This document shows, piece after piece, positions 23,141-32,534 of a DNA stretch of 64,000 bases. Each line of letters opens with the position of its first letter. The stretch's first letter is position 1. Made by a program: the position numbers and the translations under genes. The stretch covers positions 62,001 through 126,000 of the forward strand of contig NZ_VTOM01000006.1 in NCBI RefSeq assembly GCF_009765365.1. Direction: 5' to 3'. The stretch comes from Antarcticirhabdus aurantiaca (GTDB taxonomy: Bacteria; Pseudomonadota; Alphaproteobacteria; Rhizobiales; Rhizobiaceae). The notes beneath the pieces are model-generated. The model was not told the origin of the DNA. It saw nothing but the letters and a program-made list of their open reading frames with translations, and did not search any database.

Positions 23141-23566
23141 ATGTCCGTCAACGTCCTTTACCGCGCCACGGCGCGTGCCACCGGTGGCCGCGACGGCCGC
23201 TCCGCCACCACCGACGGCGCCGTCGACGTCAAGCTGACCACCCCCAAGGAACTCGGCGGCGCCGGCGGCGACGGCGTCAATCCCGAGCAGCTCTTCGCCA
23301 CGGGCTATGCCGCCTGCTTCCTCGGCGCGATGAAGTTCGTCGCCGCGCAGGACAAGACCAAGCTGCCGACCGACGCCACCGTGACCGCGACGGTGGGCAT
23401 CGGGCCGCGCGCGGCGGGCGGCTTCGGGCTTGCCGTGGACCTCGTCGTCGACCTGCCAGGCGTCGATCCCGCCACGGCCGAGACGCTGATCGAGAAGACC
23501 CACCAGGTCTGCCCCTATTCCAACGCGACGCGCGGCAACATCGAGGTCACCTCCACCCTCGCCTGA
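23141..23566 (+). CDS. ohr: organic hydroperoxide resistance protein Ohr
   Basis: 141-residue OsmC/Ohr-family peroxidase that reduces organic hydroperoxides. The two catalytic cysteines are Cys59 (GYAACFLGAM) and Cys124 (HQVCPYSNATRGN), with the conserved early Arg in the TGGRDGRS region. Ohr rather than OsmC is supported by NPEQLFATGYAACF and CPYSNATR together with the neighbouring ohrR. The ATG at 23141 has an AAGGAAG ribosome-binding site. Confidence 0.96.
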   Translation: MSVNVLYRATARATGGRDGRSATTDGAVDVKLTTPKELGGAGGDGVNPEQLFATGYAACFLGAMKFVAAQDKTKLPTDATVTATVGIGPRAAGGFGLAVDLVVDLPGVDPATAETLIEKTHQVCPYSNATRGNIEVTSTLA

Positions 23567-23580
23567 GCCGCGCACGCGCC

Positions 23581-23610
23581 GGGGGCGGACGAGCCGGCCC
23601 GTCCGCCCCC
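23581..23610 (+). terminator. intrinsic terminator of ohr
   Basis: Ten-base perfect stem (23581-23590/23601-23610) with a 10-base loop, followed by GCGAGAATTTTC. It lies 15 bases after the ohr stop. The T run is short and offset, so termination may be partial. Confidence 0.65.
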
Positions 23611-23698
23611 GCGAGAATTTTCGACGCGCAAGCCCTGCGCATCTGCCGGCGCGCCTTACATCGCCGGGACAAGCGTCCCGAGGTGAACCGAAGACCCC

Positions 23699-25486
23699 AT
23701 GTCCGATCCGAGCGAGACAGGCGCGCCGCCCATCGACGCGCCGGGGCGACCGGCCGCCGCGGTCGCCCCGCGCCGGGACGCGGCGACCGCGGCGGCGGAG
23801 CCGAGCGCGACGGATCCTTCACGCGAACCGGCCGACCCGCCTCCTCCCCCGGCCGATGACGCGACAGGCCTGACCATGCCGCGTGGCCGGGCACTGCTCT
23901 ACTGGTGCGCCTCGCTCGTCTTCGGGATCACGCAGGGCCTCGGCATCAACCTCGTCACCGCGAACCTGCCGGCCCTCCAGGGCTATTTCGGCGTGACCAC
24001 GGTGGAAGCCTCGGCGGTGACAGCCGCCTACTACGCGACGAGCGCCACGGCTTCGCTCGTGCTCTTCAAGATCCGCTTCCAGTTCGGCCTGCGCATCTTC
24101 GCCGAGCTCGGGCTCGTCCTGTTCATCGTGGTCCAGGCCGCCCACCTCCTCGTCAACGACATCCCCTCGGCCATCGCGGCGCGGGCGGTGCTCGGCCTCG
24201 TCGCCGCGCCGCTCACCTCGATCGCCATCCTCTACGCCTTCGAGCCGCTGCCGCAGGCGCGGCGCTTCACGCTGGGTCTGTGCATTGGCCTTGCCGGCAC
24301 GCAGTTCGCGGCGCCGATCGCCCGCATCATCTCGCCCGACCTTCTCCAGGCCGCGGGCGACTGGCATGGGCTGTACCTCTTCGAGATCGGCCTCGCCTGC
24401 CTCTGCCTGCCGCTCCTCTACCTCCTGCCGCTGACCCCGCCGCCGCGCATGGTGCTGTTCGACCGGATGGACATCGTCACGCTGCCCCTCCTCGCGCTGG
24501 GCTTCGGACTGGTGGTGGTGGCGATGACCTTCGGGCCGATCCTCTGGTGGACTTCGGTGCCCTGGATCGGGGTCTGCCTGGCGCTCGGCATCCTCTGCCT
24601 GACGGTGGTGGTCGCGGTGGAGCTGAACCGGGCGCGGCCGACGATCAACCTTCGCTGGATCTCGACCTACGACATCCTGAGCCTGGCCGGCGCGCTGCTC
24701 GTGTTCCGCTTCCTGCTGTCGGAGCAGACCTTCGGCATCGTCCAGTTCCTGCGCCTCTTCGGCTTCACCAACGAGGGGGAGCAAGCGCTCTTCCGCGTCA
24801 TCCTCCTGTCGACGGCCGCGGGCTTCGCCACCAACGCGCTGATCCTGAAGCCCGGCCGCGAGCCGGCGATCCACATGGCGGCGCTCGCCCTCATCGCCTT
24901 CGGCGCCTTCGCCGACGCCCAGGCGACGAGCCTCTGGCGGCCGGAGCAGTTCATGACGAGCCAAGCGCTCATCGGGTTCGCGGGCGGGCTGTTCCTGCCC
25001 TCAGCGCTGATGGCCGGCATGCGGCGGGCGATCATCCACGGGGTTCCCAACCTGATGAGCTTCCTGATCGTCTTCGCCGCGACGCAGTCGGTGGGCGGCC
25101 TCGTGTCCGCCGCCGCCCTCCAGAGCTTCGTGACGGTGCGCACGCAGGCCCAGCTCCAGCACATGGGCGCGGCGATGCCCGGCACCGAGCCGCTCGTGGC
25201 GGGCCGCATCGCCCAGCTCGGCGCGGGCTACGCGCCGGTGCTGCCCGATCCCGCGCTCGCCCAGGCGCAGGGCTTCGCCAGCCTCAGCCAGAGCCTCGGC
25301 CTCGAAGCGCAGGTCGCGGCCTATCGCGACACCTTCGCGCTGGTGGGCTGGGTGGCGCTCCTCGCTCTCGCCTTTCTTCTCGTCAACTCGCTTCTGGCGG
25401 CCGTTCGGGCGCGCGGCGATCCGGCGCCGGCGCCCGAAAGCTCGCCGCCCGCCGCAGCCCCCTCGCCCCGATCCCGTCCCGCCTGA
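23699..25486 (+). CDS. MFS exporter (DHA2/EmrB-like) with long N-terminal tail
   Basis: 595 aa. About 60 Pro/Ala-rich residues precede the first helix (LLYWCASLVFGITQGLG). Twelve to fourteen membrane helices then follow. Family-like features include the GLGINLVTANLPALQGYFGV entry and a cytoplasmic loop near VELNRARPTINLRWI. Pairing with a HlyD-type adaptor 22 bases downstream marks it as a tripartite efflux pump of the EmrAB type. No outer-membrane channel gene is nearby. The exported substrate is unknown. Confidence 0.88.
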   Translation: MSDPSETGAPPIDAPGRPAAAVAPRRDAATAAAEPSATDPSREPADPPPPPADDATGLTMPRGRALLYWCASLVFGITQGLGINLVTANLPALQGYFGVTTVEASAVTAAYYATSATASLVLFKIRFQFGLRIFAELGLVLFIVVQAAHLLVNDIPSAIAARAVLGLVAAPLTSIAILYAFEPLPQARRFTLGLCIGLAGTQFAAPIARIISPDLLQAAGDWHGLYLFEIGLACLCLPLLYLLPLTPPPRMVLFDRMDIVTLPLLALGFGLVVVAMTFGPILWWTSVPWIGVCLALGILCLTVVVAVELNRARPTINLRWISTYDILSLAGALLVFRFLLSEQTFGIVQFLRLFGFTNEGEQALFRVILLSTAAGFATNALILKPGREPAIHMAALALIAFGAFADAQATSLWRPEQFMTSQALIGFAGGLFLPSALMAGMRRAIIHGVPNLMSFLIVFAATQSVGGLVSAAALQSFVTVRTQAQLQHMGAAMPGTEPLVAGRIAQLGAGYAPVLPDPALAQAQGFASLSQSLGLEAQVAAYRDTFALVGWVALLALAFLLVNSLLAAVRARGDPAPAPESSPPAAAPSPRSRPA

Positions 25487-25507
25487 CGCAGCCTTTCAGG
25501 AGACGCC

Positions 25508-26593
25508 ATGGCCGCTCCGGCCTTTCTTCGCTCGTCCACCACCCTCGCGGCCCTCGCCGTCGGCGTCGCGGGCGTGCTTCTCGTGCTCCATGCCTGGAAT
25601 CTCCCGCCCTTCGCGTCGAGCGTCCAGACCACCGACGACGCCTATGTCCGGGGCGCGGTGACGGTGATCGGCTCGCAGCTCGCCGCGCCCGTCGCCGCCG
25701 TTCACGTCAAGGACTTCCAGGCGGTGAAGGCGGGCGACCCGCTTCTCGACCTCGACGACCGGATCTATCGCCAGCGGCTCGCCCAGCAGGCGGCGAACCT
25801 CGCCGACGCGCAAGGCTCGCTCGCCGGCTTCGACGCGCAGCGCGCGAGCGCGCAGGCCGAGGTCCAGGTGGCCGAGGCGCAGCTTCGCAACGCGCAGGCC
25901 GGCCTCCAGGGCGCGCAGACCGCGCGCGCCCGCGTCGCCCCGCTCGTGAGCGAGAACTTCGCCAGCGAGGCCCAGCGCACCGAGGCCGACGTCGCCGTGG
26001 CGCAGGCCGAGGCGAGCGTCGCGCAGGCCGAGGCCTCGATCGCGGCGGCGCGCCAGCGGGTGGAAACGGTGGAGCGCAGCCGCGCCAACCTCGAAGCCGC
26101 GGTGCAGGGGGCGGAGGCCGCCCTGCGCCTCGCCGAGATCGACCTCGCCAACACCCGCATCACCGCCCCCCAGGACGGCCGTCTCGGCGAGGTACGCATC
26201 CGAAAGGGGCAATACGTCGCGGCCGGCACGCAGCTCGTCTCGCTGGTGCCGCCGGAAGTGTGGGTGATCGCCAACTACAAGGAAACGCAGGTCGCCGGCA
26301 TGGCGGTGGGCCAGCCCGCCACGGTCCGCGTCGACGCGCTCGGCCGCGCCGCGTTGGAAGGGACGATCCGCTCCTTCTCGCCGGCGACCGGCTCGGAGTT
26401 CAGCGTAATCCGCACCGACAACGCCACGGGCAACTTCGTGAAGATCCCGCAGCGCGTGCCGATCCGCATCGAGTTCGAGCCCGACCAGGAGGCGGTCGCC
26501 CGCCTGAGCCCCGGTCTTTCGGTGGTGGTGAGCGTCGACGTCGCGGCGCAGGCCACGCCCCAGCCTGCGGTGCCGGTCGACCCTGCGCGCTGA
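25508..26593 (+). CDS. HlyD/EmrA-family membrane fusion protein
   Basis: 361 aa adaptor linking the MFS exporter to an outer-membrane channel. One N-terminal membrane helix (LAVGVAGVLLVLHAW), then a lipoyl half (TTDDAYVRGAVTVIGSQ), a long alanine/glutamine-rich coiled coil (about residues 95-205), the second lipoyl half (NTRITAPQDGRLGEV) and a beta-barrel domain (EVWVIANYKETQV). It starts at the ATG at 25508 with a CAGGAGA ribosome-binding site. Its stop codon is inside a hairpin shared with the convergent cyoD. Confidence 0.93.
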   Translation: MAAPAFLRSSTTLAALAVGVAGVLLVLHAWNLPPFASSVQTTDDAYVRGAVTVIGSQLAAPVAAVHVKDFQAVKAGDPLLDLDDRIYRQRLAQQAANLADAQGSLAGFDAQRASAQAEVQVAEAQLRNAQAGLQGAQTARARVAPLVSENFASEAQRTEADVAVAQAEASVAQAEASIAAARQRVETVERSRANLEAAVQGAEAALRLAEIDLANTRITAPQDGRLGEVRIRKGQYVAAGTQLVSLVPPEVWVIANYKETQVAGMAVGQPATVRVDALGRAALEGTIRSFSPATGSEFSVIRTDNATGNFVKIPQRVPIRIEFEPDQEAVARLSPGLSVVVSVDVAAQATPQPAVPVDPAR

Positions 26594-26610
26594 CGGGGCG
26601 CCGTCAGCGC
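26587..26610. terminator. shared hairpin spanning the convergent hlyD and cyoD stops
   Basis: Perfect 10-base arms (26587-26596 and 26601-26610) with a GGCG loop. The arms include both stop codons (26591-26593 on plus, 26604-26606 on minus). There is no T tract on either side, so it may block exonucleases or act by Rho rather than as a classical terminator. Confidence 0.6.
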
Positions 26611-27008
26611 AGGTGCTGCATGAACTCGTCCATCGGCATCATGTTGTGGTGGAGGTTGGCCATGATCCAGATCGAGCCGAGAACGACGAGGGCGACGATC
26701 AGGACGCCGAAGGCGAGCGCCAGGATGTTGTTGAGGTTGTCCGGCCCGGTCGTCACGTGAAGGAAGAAGACGAGGTGGACGCCCATCTGGGCGATGGCCA
26801 GCACCACCAGTGCCGAGATGATCGCCGGCTGGTAGATGAGATCGCTCTGGGCTGCGAGAAACGAGGCGCCGGTCAGGAGGAGGGCGAGGCCGTAGCCCAG
26901 CGCGTAGCCGCGAAGGCCGCTCGCGACCTCGCCGGTGTTGATCCGCTCCTCGCCGGGCGCCGAGCCGCCGGGCTGTCCGAAGTCCTGGTCCAGGCTGCTG
27001 TCGCTCAT
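26604..27008 (-). CDS. cyoD: cytochrome o ubiquinol oxidase subunit IV CyoD
   Basis: 134-residue small subunit of the bo3-type quinol oxidase, with three membrane helices (about residues 33-55, 60-85, 95-120). The conserved IAQMGVHLVFFLHV motif is present. The start at 27008 overlaps the cyoC stop (ATGA). It is the last gene of the cyo operon; a cyoE gene, often next, is absent. Confidence 0.95.
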   Translation of the reverse strand: MSDSSLDQDFGQPGGSAPGEERINTGEVASGLRGYALGYGLALLLTGASFLAAQSDLIYQPAIISALVVLAIAQMGVHLVFFLHVTTGPDNLNNILALAFGVLIVALVVLGSIWIMANLHHNMMPMDEFMQHLR

Positions 27009-27700
27009 CGGCCCGCTCCCATGAGATAAACGATCGTGAACACGGCGATCCAGACGATGTCGAGCGCGTGCCAGAACAGGTTGAAGCACAGAAGCCGGCG
27101 CAGGATGTCGGGCCGGAAGCCCTTGAACCAGAGCTGCGCCATCATCGTGCCGAGCCAGAGAAGGCCGACCGAGACGTGGAGGCCGTGCAGCCCGACCAGG
27201 GCGAAGAAGGCCGACAGGAAGGCGCTGCGGCCGGGGCCGGCCCCCTCCCCGATCATCTGCGCGAACTCGTCGACCTCCAGGTAGATGAAGGCGGCACCCA
27301 GAAGCCCGGTGACGAGGAGCCACCCTTGCGTCCACACCATGTCGCGCCGCTCGGTGGCGAGACTCGCCAGGCCGCAGGTGAAGCTGGAGGTGAGGAGCAG
27401 GAAGGTCTGGAGCGCGACCCGCCAAAGCTCGAAGAGGTCGGCGCCGGACGGCCCGCCCGCAGTCTCGCCCGACAGGACGGCATAGGCCGCGAAGAAGGCC
27501 GAGAACATGATGATGTCGGAGAGGAGGTAGATCCAGAAGCCGTAGCCGGTGACCACGATCTTCGAGGCCATGCCGCCTTCGCGGTGGCTGCCGACGCCGG
27601 CCCCGTGGCCGGCATGGCCGTGCCCGAGATTGTAGGGATCGTGGCCGGCCGTGGTCGCGCCGATGTGCCGGGGATCGCCCGATGCGGTGGTGGCGCTCAT
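27005..27700 (-). CDS. cyoC: cytochrome o ubiquinol oxidase subunit III CyoC
   Basis: 231 aa, five-helix heme-copper oxidase subunit III. A His/Gly-rich N-terminus ([17 protein letters not shown]) precedes [18 protein letters not shown]-like helix 1 (here [10 protein letters not shown]), the [11 protein letters not shown] segment and the terminal [19 protein letters not shown]. The start at 27700 overlaps cyoB by four bases. It would sit next to subunit I in the inner membrane. Confidence 0.96.
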   Translation of the reverse strand: MSATTASGDPRHIGATTAGHDPYNLGHGHAGHGAGVGSHREGGMASKIVVTGYGFWIYLLSDIIMFSAFFAAYAVLSGETAGGPSGADLFELWRVALQTFLLLTSSFTCGLASLATERRDMVWTQGWLLVTGLLGAAFIYLEVDEFAQMIGEGAGPGRSAFLSAFFALVGLHGLHVSVGLLWLGTMMAQLWFKGFRPDILRRLLCFNLFWHALDIVWIAVFTIVYLMGAGR

Positions 27701-29703
27701 GCGGTGCGTCCTCCGTGCTCGGCGAGCCAGGCCTGGGCCGCCGCGCGGCGCTCGCGCTCGGCCTCGACCACCGTTTCGAGCGGGACTTCGTATTCCACCT
27801 CGTCGCGCCAGGCGAAGACCACGAAGGTCGCGTAGGCGCCGACGAGGCCGAGAACCGCCAGCCACCAGATGTGCCAGATCAGGGCGAAGCCGATGAGGGT
27901 CGAGAAGAAGGCCGTGACGAAGCCGGTCGGGCTGTTGCGCGGCATCTCGATCGGCTTGTAGTCCGGCTCCTCCCCCAAGGACTGCGAGCGGATCGCCGAC
28001 TGCTTGATCGACCAGTAGGCCTCCTCGTTCTCGACGTCGGGGATCACCGCGAAGTTGTAGGGCGGCGGCGGCGAGGGCGTCGCCCATTCGAGCGAGCGGC
28101 CGTCCCAGGGGTCGCCCGTCGTGTCGCGCAGCTCGTGGCGGCGCCGGATCGAGACGACGAGCTGGACGACCTGGGCCGCCACGCCGCCGATCATGACCAC
28201 GACGCCGGCGAGCGCCACCATCAGCCAGGGCTCCCACTGCTCGACCTCGATGTGCTGGAGACGGCGCGTCATGCCCTCGAGGCCGAGGATGTAGAGGGGC
28301 CCGAAGACGAGCACGAAGCCGAGAAGCGTCAGCCAGAAGGCGACCTTCCCCCACCATTCGTCGAGGGTGAAGCCGAAGGCCTTGGGAAACCAGTAGGTGT
28401 AGCCGGCGAACAGGCCGAACAGGACGCCGCCGATGATGACGTTGTGGAAGTGGGCGACGAGGAACAGCGAGTTGTGGAGCATGAAGTCGGCCGGCGGCAC
28501 CGCCAGGAGCACGCCCGTCATGCCGCCGACGACGAAGACGAGGATGAAGGCAACCGACCAGAGCATGGGCGTGGCGAAGCGCAGCCGCCCCCCGTACATG
28601 GTGAAGATCCAGTTGTAGACCTTCACCCCGGTGCCGACCGCGATCACCGAGGTCGCGATGCCGAAGGCGGCGTTGACGTTGGCCCCCGCGCCCATGGTGA
28701 AGAAGTGGTGGAGCCAGACGGTGAAGGACACGACCACGATGAACAGGGTCGCGGCCACCATCGAGCGGTAGCCGAAGAGCGGCTTGCCGGAGAAGGTCGC
28801 GAAGATCTCGGAGAAGATGCCGAAGGCCGGCAGGATCAGGATGTAGACCTCCGGGTGTCCCCAGGCCCAGATGAGGTTGACGAACATCATCATGTTGCCG
28901 CCGGCCTCGTTGGTGAAGAAGTGGAAGCCGAGGTAGCGGTCGAGGGTGAGCATCGCGAGCGTCGCCGTCAGGATCGGGAAGGCGGCGACGATGAGGAGGT
29001 TGGCGGCGAGCGAGGTCCAGCAGAACATCGGCATGCGCAGGAGCCCCATGCCGGGCGCGCGCATCTTCAGGATGGTGGTGACGAGGTTGACGCCGGACAT
29101 CAGCGTGCCGACGCCGGCGACCTGGATCGCCCAGAGATAATAGTCGACGCCGACTCCCGGCGAATAGTCGAGCTCGGAGAGCGGCGCGTAGGGCAGCCAG
29201 CCGGTCCGGGCGAACTCGCCGACGACGAGCGAGACGTTGACGAGGAGCGCGCCGGAGGCCGTCAGCCAGAACGACATCGAGTTCAGCGTCGGGAAGGCGA
29301 CGTCGCGGATGCCGAGCTGGAGCGGCACGACGAAGTTCATCATCCCGACCACGAAGGGCATGGCCCCGAAGAAGATCATGATCGTGCCGTGGGCCGAGAA
29401 GATCTGGTCGTAGTGGTCGGGCGGAAGAAAGCCCTCCGCGTTCACCGCCATGGCCTGGTGCGAGCGCATCATGATGGCGTCGACGAAGCCGCGGATCAGC
29501 ATCAGGAGGGCGAGCGCGATGTACATCACCCCGATGCGCTTATGGTCGACGGAGGTGATCCATTCGCGCCAGAGATAGGGCCAGAAGCCCTTGACGGTGA
29601 TCCAGGCGAGAACGCCGAGGACGCCGAGGCCGATGATTCCGGCCGCGACGAGCGGGATCGGCTCGTCGAAGGGGATGGCGGACCAGTCGAGCTTGCCGAG
29701 CAT
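27697..29703 (-). CDS. cyoB: cytochrome o ubiquinol oxidase subunit I CyoB
   Basis: 668 aa, about 15 membrane helices, the catalytic subunit reducing oxygen with quinol electrons. The CuB/Tyr motif [17 protein letters not shown], the histidine pair in [11 protein letters not shown] and the heme-ligand region [12 protein letters not shown] are intact. The N-terminal extra helices and the RMRAPG-like loop (here [15 protein letters not shown]) fit the CyoB subgroup rather than CtaD. It starts at the ATG at 29703, 6 bases after cyoA. Confidence 0.97.
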   Translation of the reverse strand: MLGKLDWSAIPFDEPIPLVAAGIIGLGVLGVLAWITVKGFWPYLWREWITSVDHKRIGVMYIALALLMLIRGFVDAIMMRSHQAMAVNAEGFLPPDHYDQIFSAHGTIMIFFGAMPFVVGMMNFVVPLQLGIRDVAFPTLNSMSFWLTASGALLVNVSLVVGEFARTGWLPYAPLSELDYSPGVGVDYYLWAIQVAGVGTLMSGVNLVTTILKMRAPGMGLLRMPMFCWTSLAANLLIVAAFPILTATLAMLTLDRYLGFHFFTNEAGGNMMMFVNLIWAWGHPEVYILILPAFGIFSEIFATFSGKPLFGYRSMVAATLFIVVVSFTVWLHHFFTMGAGANVNAAFGIATSVIAVGTGVKVYNWIFTMYGGRLRFATPMLWSVAFILVFVVGGMTGVLLAVPPADFMLHNSLFLVAHFHNVIIGGVLFGLFAGYTYWFPKAFGFTLDEWWGKVAFWLTLLGFVLVFGPLYILGLEGMTRRLQHIEVEQWEPWLMVALAGVVVMIGGVAAQVVQLVVSIRRRHELRDTTGDPWDGRSLEWATPSPPPPYNFAVIPDVENEEAYWSIKQSAIRSQSLGEEPDYKPIEMPRNSPTGFVTAFFSTLIGFALIWHIWWLAVLGLVGAYATFVVFAWRDEVEYEVPLETVVEAERERRAAAQAWLAEHGGRTA

Positions 29704-29709
29704 GTTCTG

Positions 29710-30726
29710 CTATCCCTCGTGATGCGCGCCGTGGGCGGATGCGGAGGCGGGTGCCGCGGCCGGCGCGGGCTGCTCGGCGGAGGCTTCCGGGCTGCTTTCG
29801 GGATGGATCTCCTCGGCCCCGCCTCGGCCGGATTCGGGCCCCGGCCCCGGCGGCAGCGTCTGGTCCACCACCGACTCGAAGAGGCCACCCTGGACGTGGC
29901 TGTAGGTGTAGGGCAGGACGTCGCGGCTCTGGCGCGACAGCTCGCGATAGGTCTCGACGTTGAGAACCGGCCCAGCCGCCTTGAGGCCGACCGCCCAGGC
30001 GGAGAACTCGGCCTCCGGCACGGCGCGCACGTCGAAGTTCATGCCCGAGAAGCCGTCGCCGCTGTAGTGCGCCGACTGGCCGTAGAAGGTGCCCTCCCGG
30101 TCCGCCTGCAGGTAGAGCTTCGTTTCCATCCCGTTCATTGCGTAGATCATCGAGCCGAGATTGGGGATGAAGAAGGTGTTCATCACGCTCGCCGAGGTGA
30201 TCCGGAAGCGGACCGGCCGTCCGACGGGGATCACCAGCTCGTTGACGCTGGCGACCTGCGCCTCCGGGTAGATGAAGAGCCACTTCCAATCGAGCGAGAC
30301 GACCTGGACCTCCAGGGTCGGCTCGTCGGAATCGAGCGGCTTGAATGGGTCGAGCTCGTGCGAGCCGTACCAGATCAGGCCGCCGATGAAGAGGATGGTG
30401 AGGATCGGGATGGACCAGACGATGACCTCGATGCGGCCGGAATAGGTGAATTCCGGCCGGTACTTGGCCTTCGGGTTGCCGGCCCGGAACCACCAGGCGA
30501 AGGCCAGCGTCGCGATCATGGTCGGCACCACGATCACCAGCATGACGGCCAGCGAGTTGAGGAGGATCTGCCGGTTGCCCTCGCCGATCGGGCCGGCGGG
30601 CCGCAGGATCGAGATCTCGCCGCAGCCGGCGAGAAGAAGGGCGCAGGCGCCCAGCGCGAGAAGCGCCCATCCGTGCCGGCCGCGGCTTCGAACCGGCGCC
30701 GCCGCGCCGCTGCGGGGGATGGTCAC
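29710..30726 (-). CDS. cyoA: cytochrome o ubiquinol oxidase subunit II CyoA (lipoprotein)
   Basis: 338 aa from a GTG at 30726. A signal peptide ends in the lipobox LLAGC (about residue 35), followed by two helices and a cupredoxin domain that lacks the CuA ligands, as expected for a quinol oxidase. Typical segments are PEFTYSGRIEVIVWSIPI, DWKWLFIYPEAQVASVNELVIP and GMETKLYLQADREGTFYG. The C-terminus has a Pro/Ala/Glu-rich tail of about 50 residues. The start overlaps a possible 21-codon leader ORF (GTGA). Confidence 0.95.
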   Translation of the reverse strand: MTIPRSGAAAPVRSRGRHGWALLALGACALLLAGCGEISILRPAGPIGEGNRQILLNSLAVMLVIVVPTMIATLAFAWWFRAGNPKAKYRPEFTYSGRIEVIVWSIPILTILFIGGLIWYGSHELDPFKPLDSDEPTLEVQVVSLDWKWLFIYPEAQVASVNELVIPVGRPVRFRITSASVMNTFFIPNLGSMIYAMNGMETKLYLQADREGTFYGQSAHYSGDGFSGMNFDVRAVPEAEFSAWAVGLKAAGPVLNVETYRELSRQSRDVLPYTYSHVQGGLFESVVDQTLPPGPGPESGRGGAEEIHPESSPEASAEQPAPAAAPASASAHGAHHEG

Positions 30727-30788
30727 GGCCGCACCGGCGCGCGCACCGCCCGCGCGAGCCCCACGAGGACATCGGCAACACCACGCAT
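30723..30788 (-). CDS. possible 21-codon leader ORF coupled to cyoA
   Basis: A short frame from the ATG at 30788 is preceded at the right distance by GAGGGG (6 bases before the start). It ends in a TGA that overlaps the GTG start of cyoA. The encoded peptide is hydrophobic/basic (MRGVADVLVGLARAVRAPVRP is its whole length; no known family). The layout would fit translational coupling or a leader peptide, but chance is not excluded in this GC-rich DNA. Confidence 0.3.
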   Translation of the reverse strand: MRGVADVLVGLARAVRAPVRP

Positions 30789-31025
30789 CGGCAGCCCCTC
30801 ACTTCGCGTCCGGCCGCGAGGCCGATCCACCCGCAGCACCCGCGACCGAGCAGGGCGCAGGTATCCCGAGGCCGACCCGTCCGGGCGCGAGGATCGACAT
30901 AGGGGTGCGCCCGAGCAAGGGAAGCATCGCGTCCCGACGAAACTTCGCCGGCTCCCCGACGCCGGCGCGGCTTGCCGTGGCGGGGCCGGGCGCTGTATCG
31001 CCGACGGGTGCAAGGGAGGGGTGGG

Positions 31026-31904
31026 ATGAACGGCTTCGACGACATCTGGACGGGCGGCGCGCCCGTCGCCGACTGGGACGCCGCCTACGACAACAGCGGC
31101 TCGATCAGCGGCGCCGAAGCCTTCGTGCCGCGCTGGCAAAGCGAGGCCGCAGCCTTCCGGGACAGCCTGTCGGCCAAGGGCCGGGCGCGGCTCCGCGTCC
31201 CTTACGGCGCCGCGCCCCGGCGGCACTACGACCTGTTCCTGCCGGACGGGCCGCCGCGCGGCCTCTTCGTCTTCGTCCATGGCGGCTACTGGAAGAGCCA
31301 GGACATCAACAACTGGTCGCATTTCGCCGGCGGCATGCTGGCGCGCGGCTTCGCCGCGGCGCTGCCGGAATACACGCTCTGCCCGAACATCGGGATCGCC
31401 GGCATCGTGGCGGAGGTCGGCGCCTGCCTCGACGCGCTGGCGCTCGCCGTGCCGGAAGGCGACATCGTTCTCGCCGGCCACTCGGCGGGCGGGCACCTCG
31501 TCTCGCGCATGCTCTGCCGGAACGCGCCGATCCTGCCGGGCACGGCCGCGCGGATCGCGCGGGTCCTCTCGATCAGCGGCGTCCACGACCTGCGCCCGCT
31601 CCTCGCGACCGCCATGAACGAGACGCTACGTCTCGACGCGATCTCGGCGGCGGCCGAGAGCCCCGCCCTCCTCCTGCCCCGGCCGGGCGTTTCGATCACC
31701 TGCCTCGTCGGCGGCGCCGAGTTGCCGGAGTTCCGGCGGCAGAACGCGCTTCTCGCCAATGCCTGGGCGGGGCTGGGCGCGCGCACGGTTGCGCTGGAAG
31801 CGCCGGGGCGCCACCATTTCGACGTGGTCGACGAACTTCTCGACCCGGCGAGCCCCCTCGTCGCGCATCTCGCGGACGGGTCCAGCCAGGAAGGCATGTC
31901 ATGA
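31026..31904 (+). CDS. alpha/beta hydrolase, kynurenine-formamidase-like
   Basis: 292-residue cytosolic hydrolase. The oxyanion-hole motif HGGYW starts at residue 85, the nucleophile motif GHSAGG has Ser153, and the catalytic His is in the C-terminal GRHHFDVVDEL. HGGYWKSQD and the N-terminal YDNSGSI pattern resemble the BNA7-type arylformamidases and related esterases, but substrate cannot be fixed. The ATG at 31026 has an AGGGAGGGGTGGG ribosome-binding region. Its stop overlaps the next gene (ATGA). Confidence 0.85.
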   Translation: MNGFDDIWTGGAPVADWDAAYDNSGSISGAEAFVPRWQSEAAAFRDSLSAKGRARLRVPYGAAPRRHYDLFLPDGPPRGLFVFVHGGYWKSQDINNWSHFAGGMLARGFAAALPEYTLCPNIGIAGIVAEVGACLDALALAVPEGDIVLAGHSAGGHLVSRMLCRNAPILPGTAARIARVLSISGVHDLRPLLATAMNETLRLDAISAAAESPALLLPRPGVSITCLVGGAELPEFRRQNALLANAWAGLGARTVALEAPGRHHFDVVDELLDPASPLVAHLADGSSQEGMS

Positions 31905-32143
31905 AAGCGATCTTCGTCCAGTTCAAGTGCCGCCCGGGACAGGCCTACGAGGTCGCGGACGCGCTGGTGCAAGGCATCGAGGAGATCTCCGAGGTGTATT
32001 CCACCTCGGGCCAGTACGACCTCCTCGCCAAGTTCTACCTCGACGACGGGCAGGACACCGGCCGCTTCGTCACCGAGCAGCTGCAAACGATCAACGGCGT
32101 CGCCGACACCTTCACGACGGTCGCCTTCAAGGCCTTCGGCTGA
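31901..32143 (+). CDS. stand-alone Lrp/AsnC ligand-binding-domain protein
   Basis: 80 aa, consisting only of the effector-binding (RAM) half of Lrp regulators with no DNA-binding helix-turn-helix. VFVQFKC-like start (IFVQFKCRPGQAYEV), EVYSTSGQYDLLAKFYLDD and TINGVADTFTTVAFKAF are characteristic. Such proteins form oligomers that bind amino acids or similar ligands. Translationally coupled to the upstream hydrolase, which may be functionally linked. Confidence 0.88.
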   Translation: MKAIFVQFKCRPGQAYEVADALVQGIEEISEVYSTSGQYDLLAKFYLDDGQDTGRFVTEQLQTINGVADTFTTVAFKAFG

Positions 32144-32234
32144 CCGGCGACCATCCGAGCCCGCGCCTCGAACCATCAGCGCCCTCGCCTCGTTGACATC
32201 GGACAACAGGCAGACGCGACGAAGGAGAAGCGCC

Positions 32235-32423
32235 TTGGAAACCGCCCCGCTCGAACACAAGCTGAAGCAGGCCGTCCTCGACGAACTGCGCCGCCAGGCC
32301 GAGAACAGCGACGGCGAACTGACCGTGCGCGACCTCGGAGAATACCGGCTGAACGTCGCGGGCACGATCGACCTCGGCGACCTCGTGATGGTGATCACCG
32401 GCTCGGTCGCGGGCGGGCCCTGA
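32235..32423 (+). CDS. small hypothetical protein
   Basis: 62 aa from a TTG at 32235, chosen because AAGGAG lies 7 bases upstream; an upstream TTG at 32193 has no ribosome-binding site. The N-terminal half is an amphipathic helix (LEHKLKQAVLDELRRQAE). The rest looks like a beta-hairpin (LTVRDLGEYRLNVAGTIDLGDLVMVITGS). I do not recognise a named family with confidence. Confidence 0.65.
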   Translation: METAPLEHKLKQAVLDELRRQAENSDGELTVRDLGEYRLNVAGTIDLGDLVMVITGSVAGGP

Positions 32424-32534
32424 CCCCCCTCATGCAACCATAACGGGACATTCTGCCCGGCAAAGCATGTTGCGGCCTTGAAACCTTCGGCGCCCTTCGC
32501 AGTTCCTGCGAAAAGGCGACGGGAGTGCAACACC

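Noticed and set aside
27682-31029. 1115-codon open frame on plus over the cyo operon
   Set aside because: Antisense shadow of cyoABC; low-complexity charged translation with no domain.
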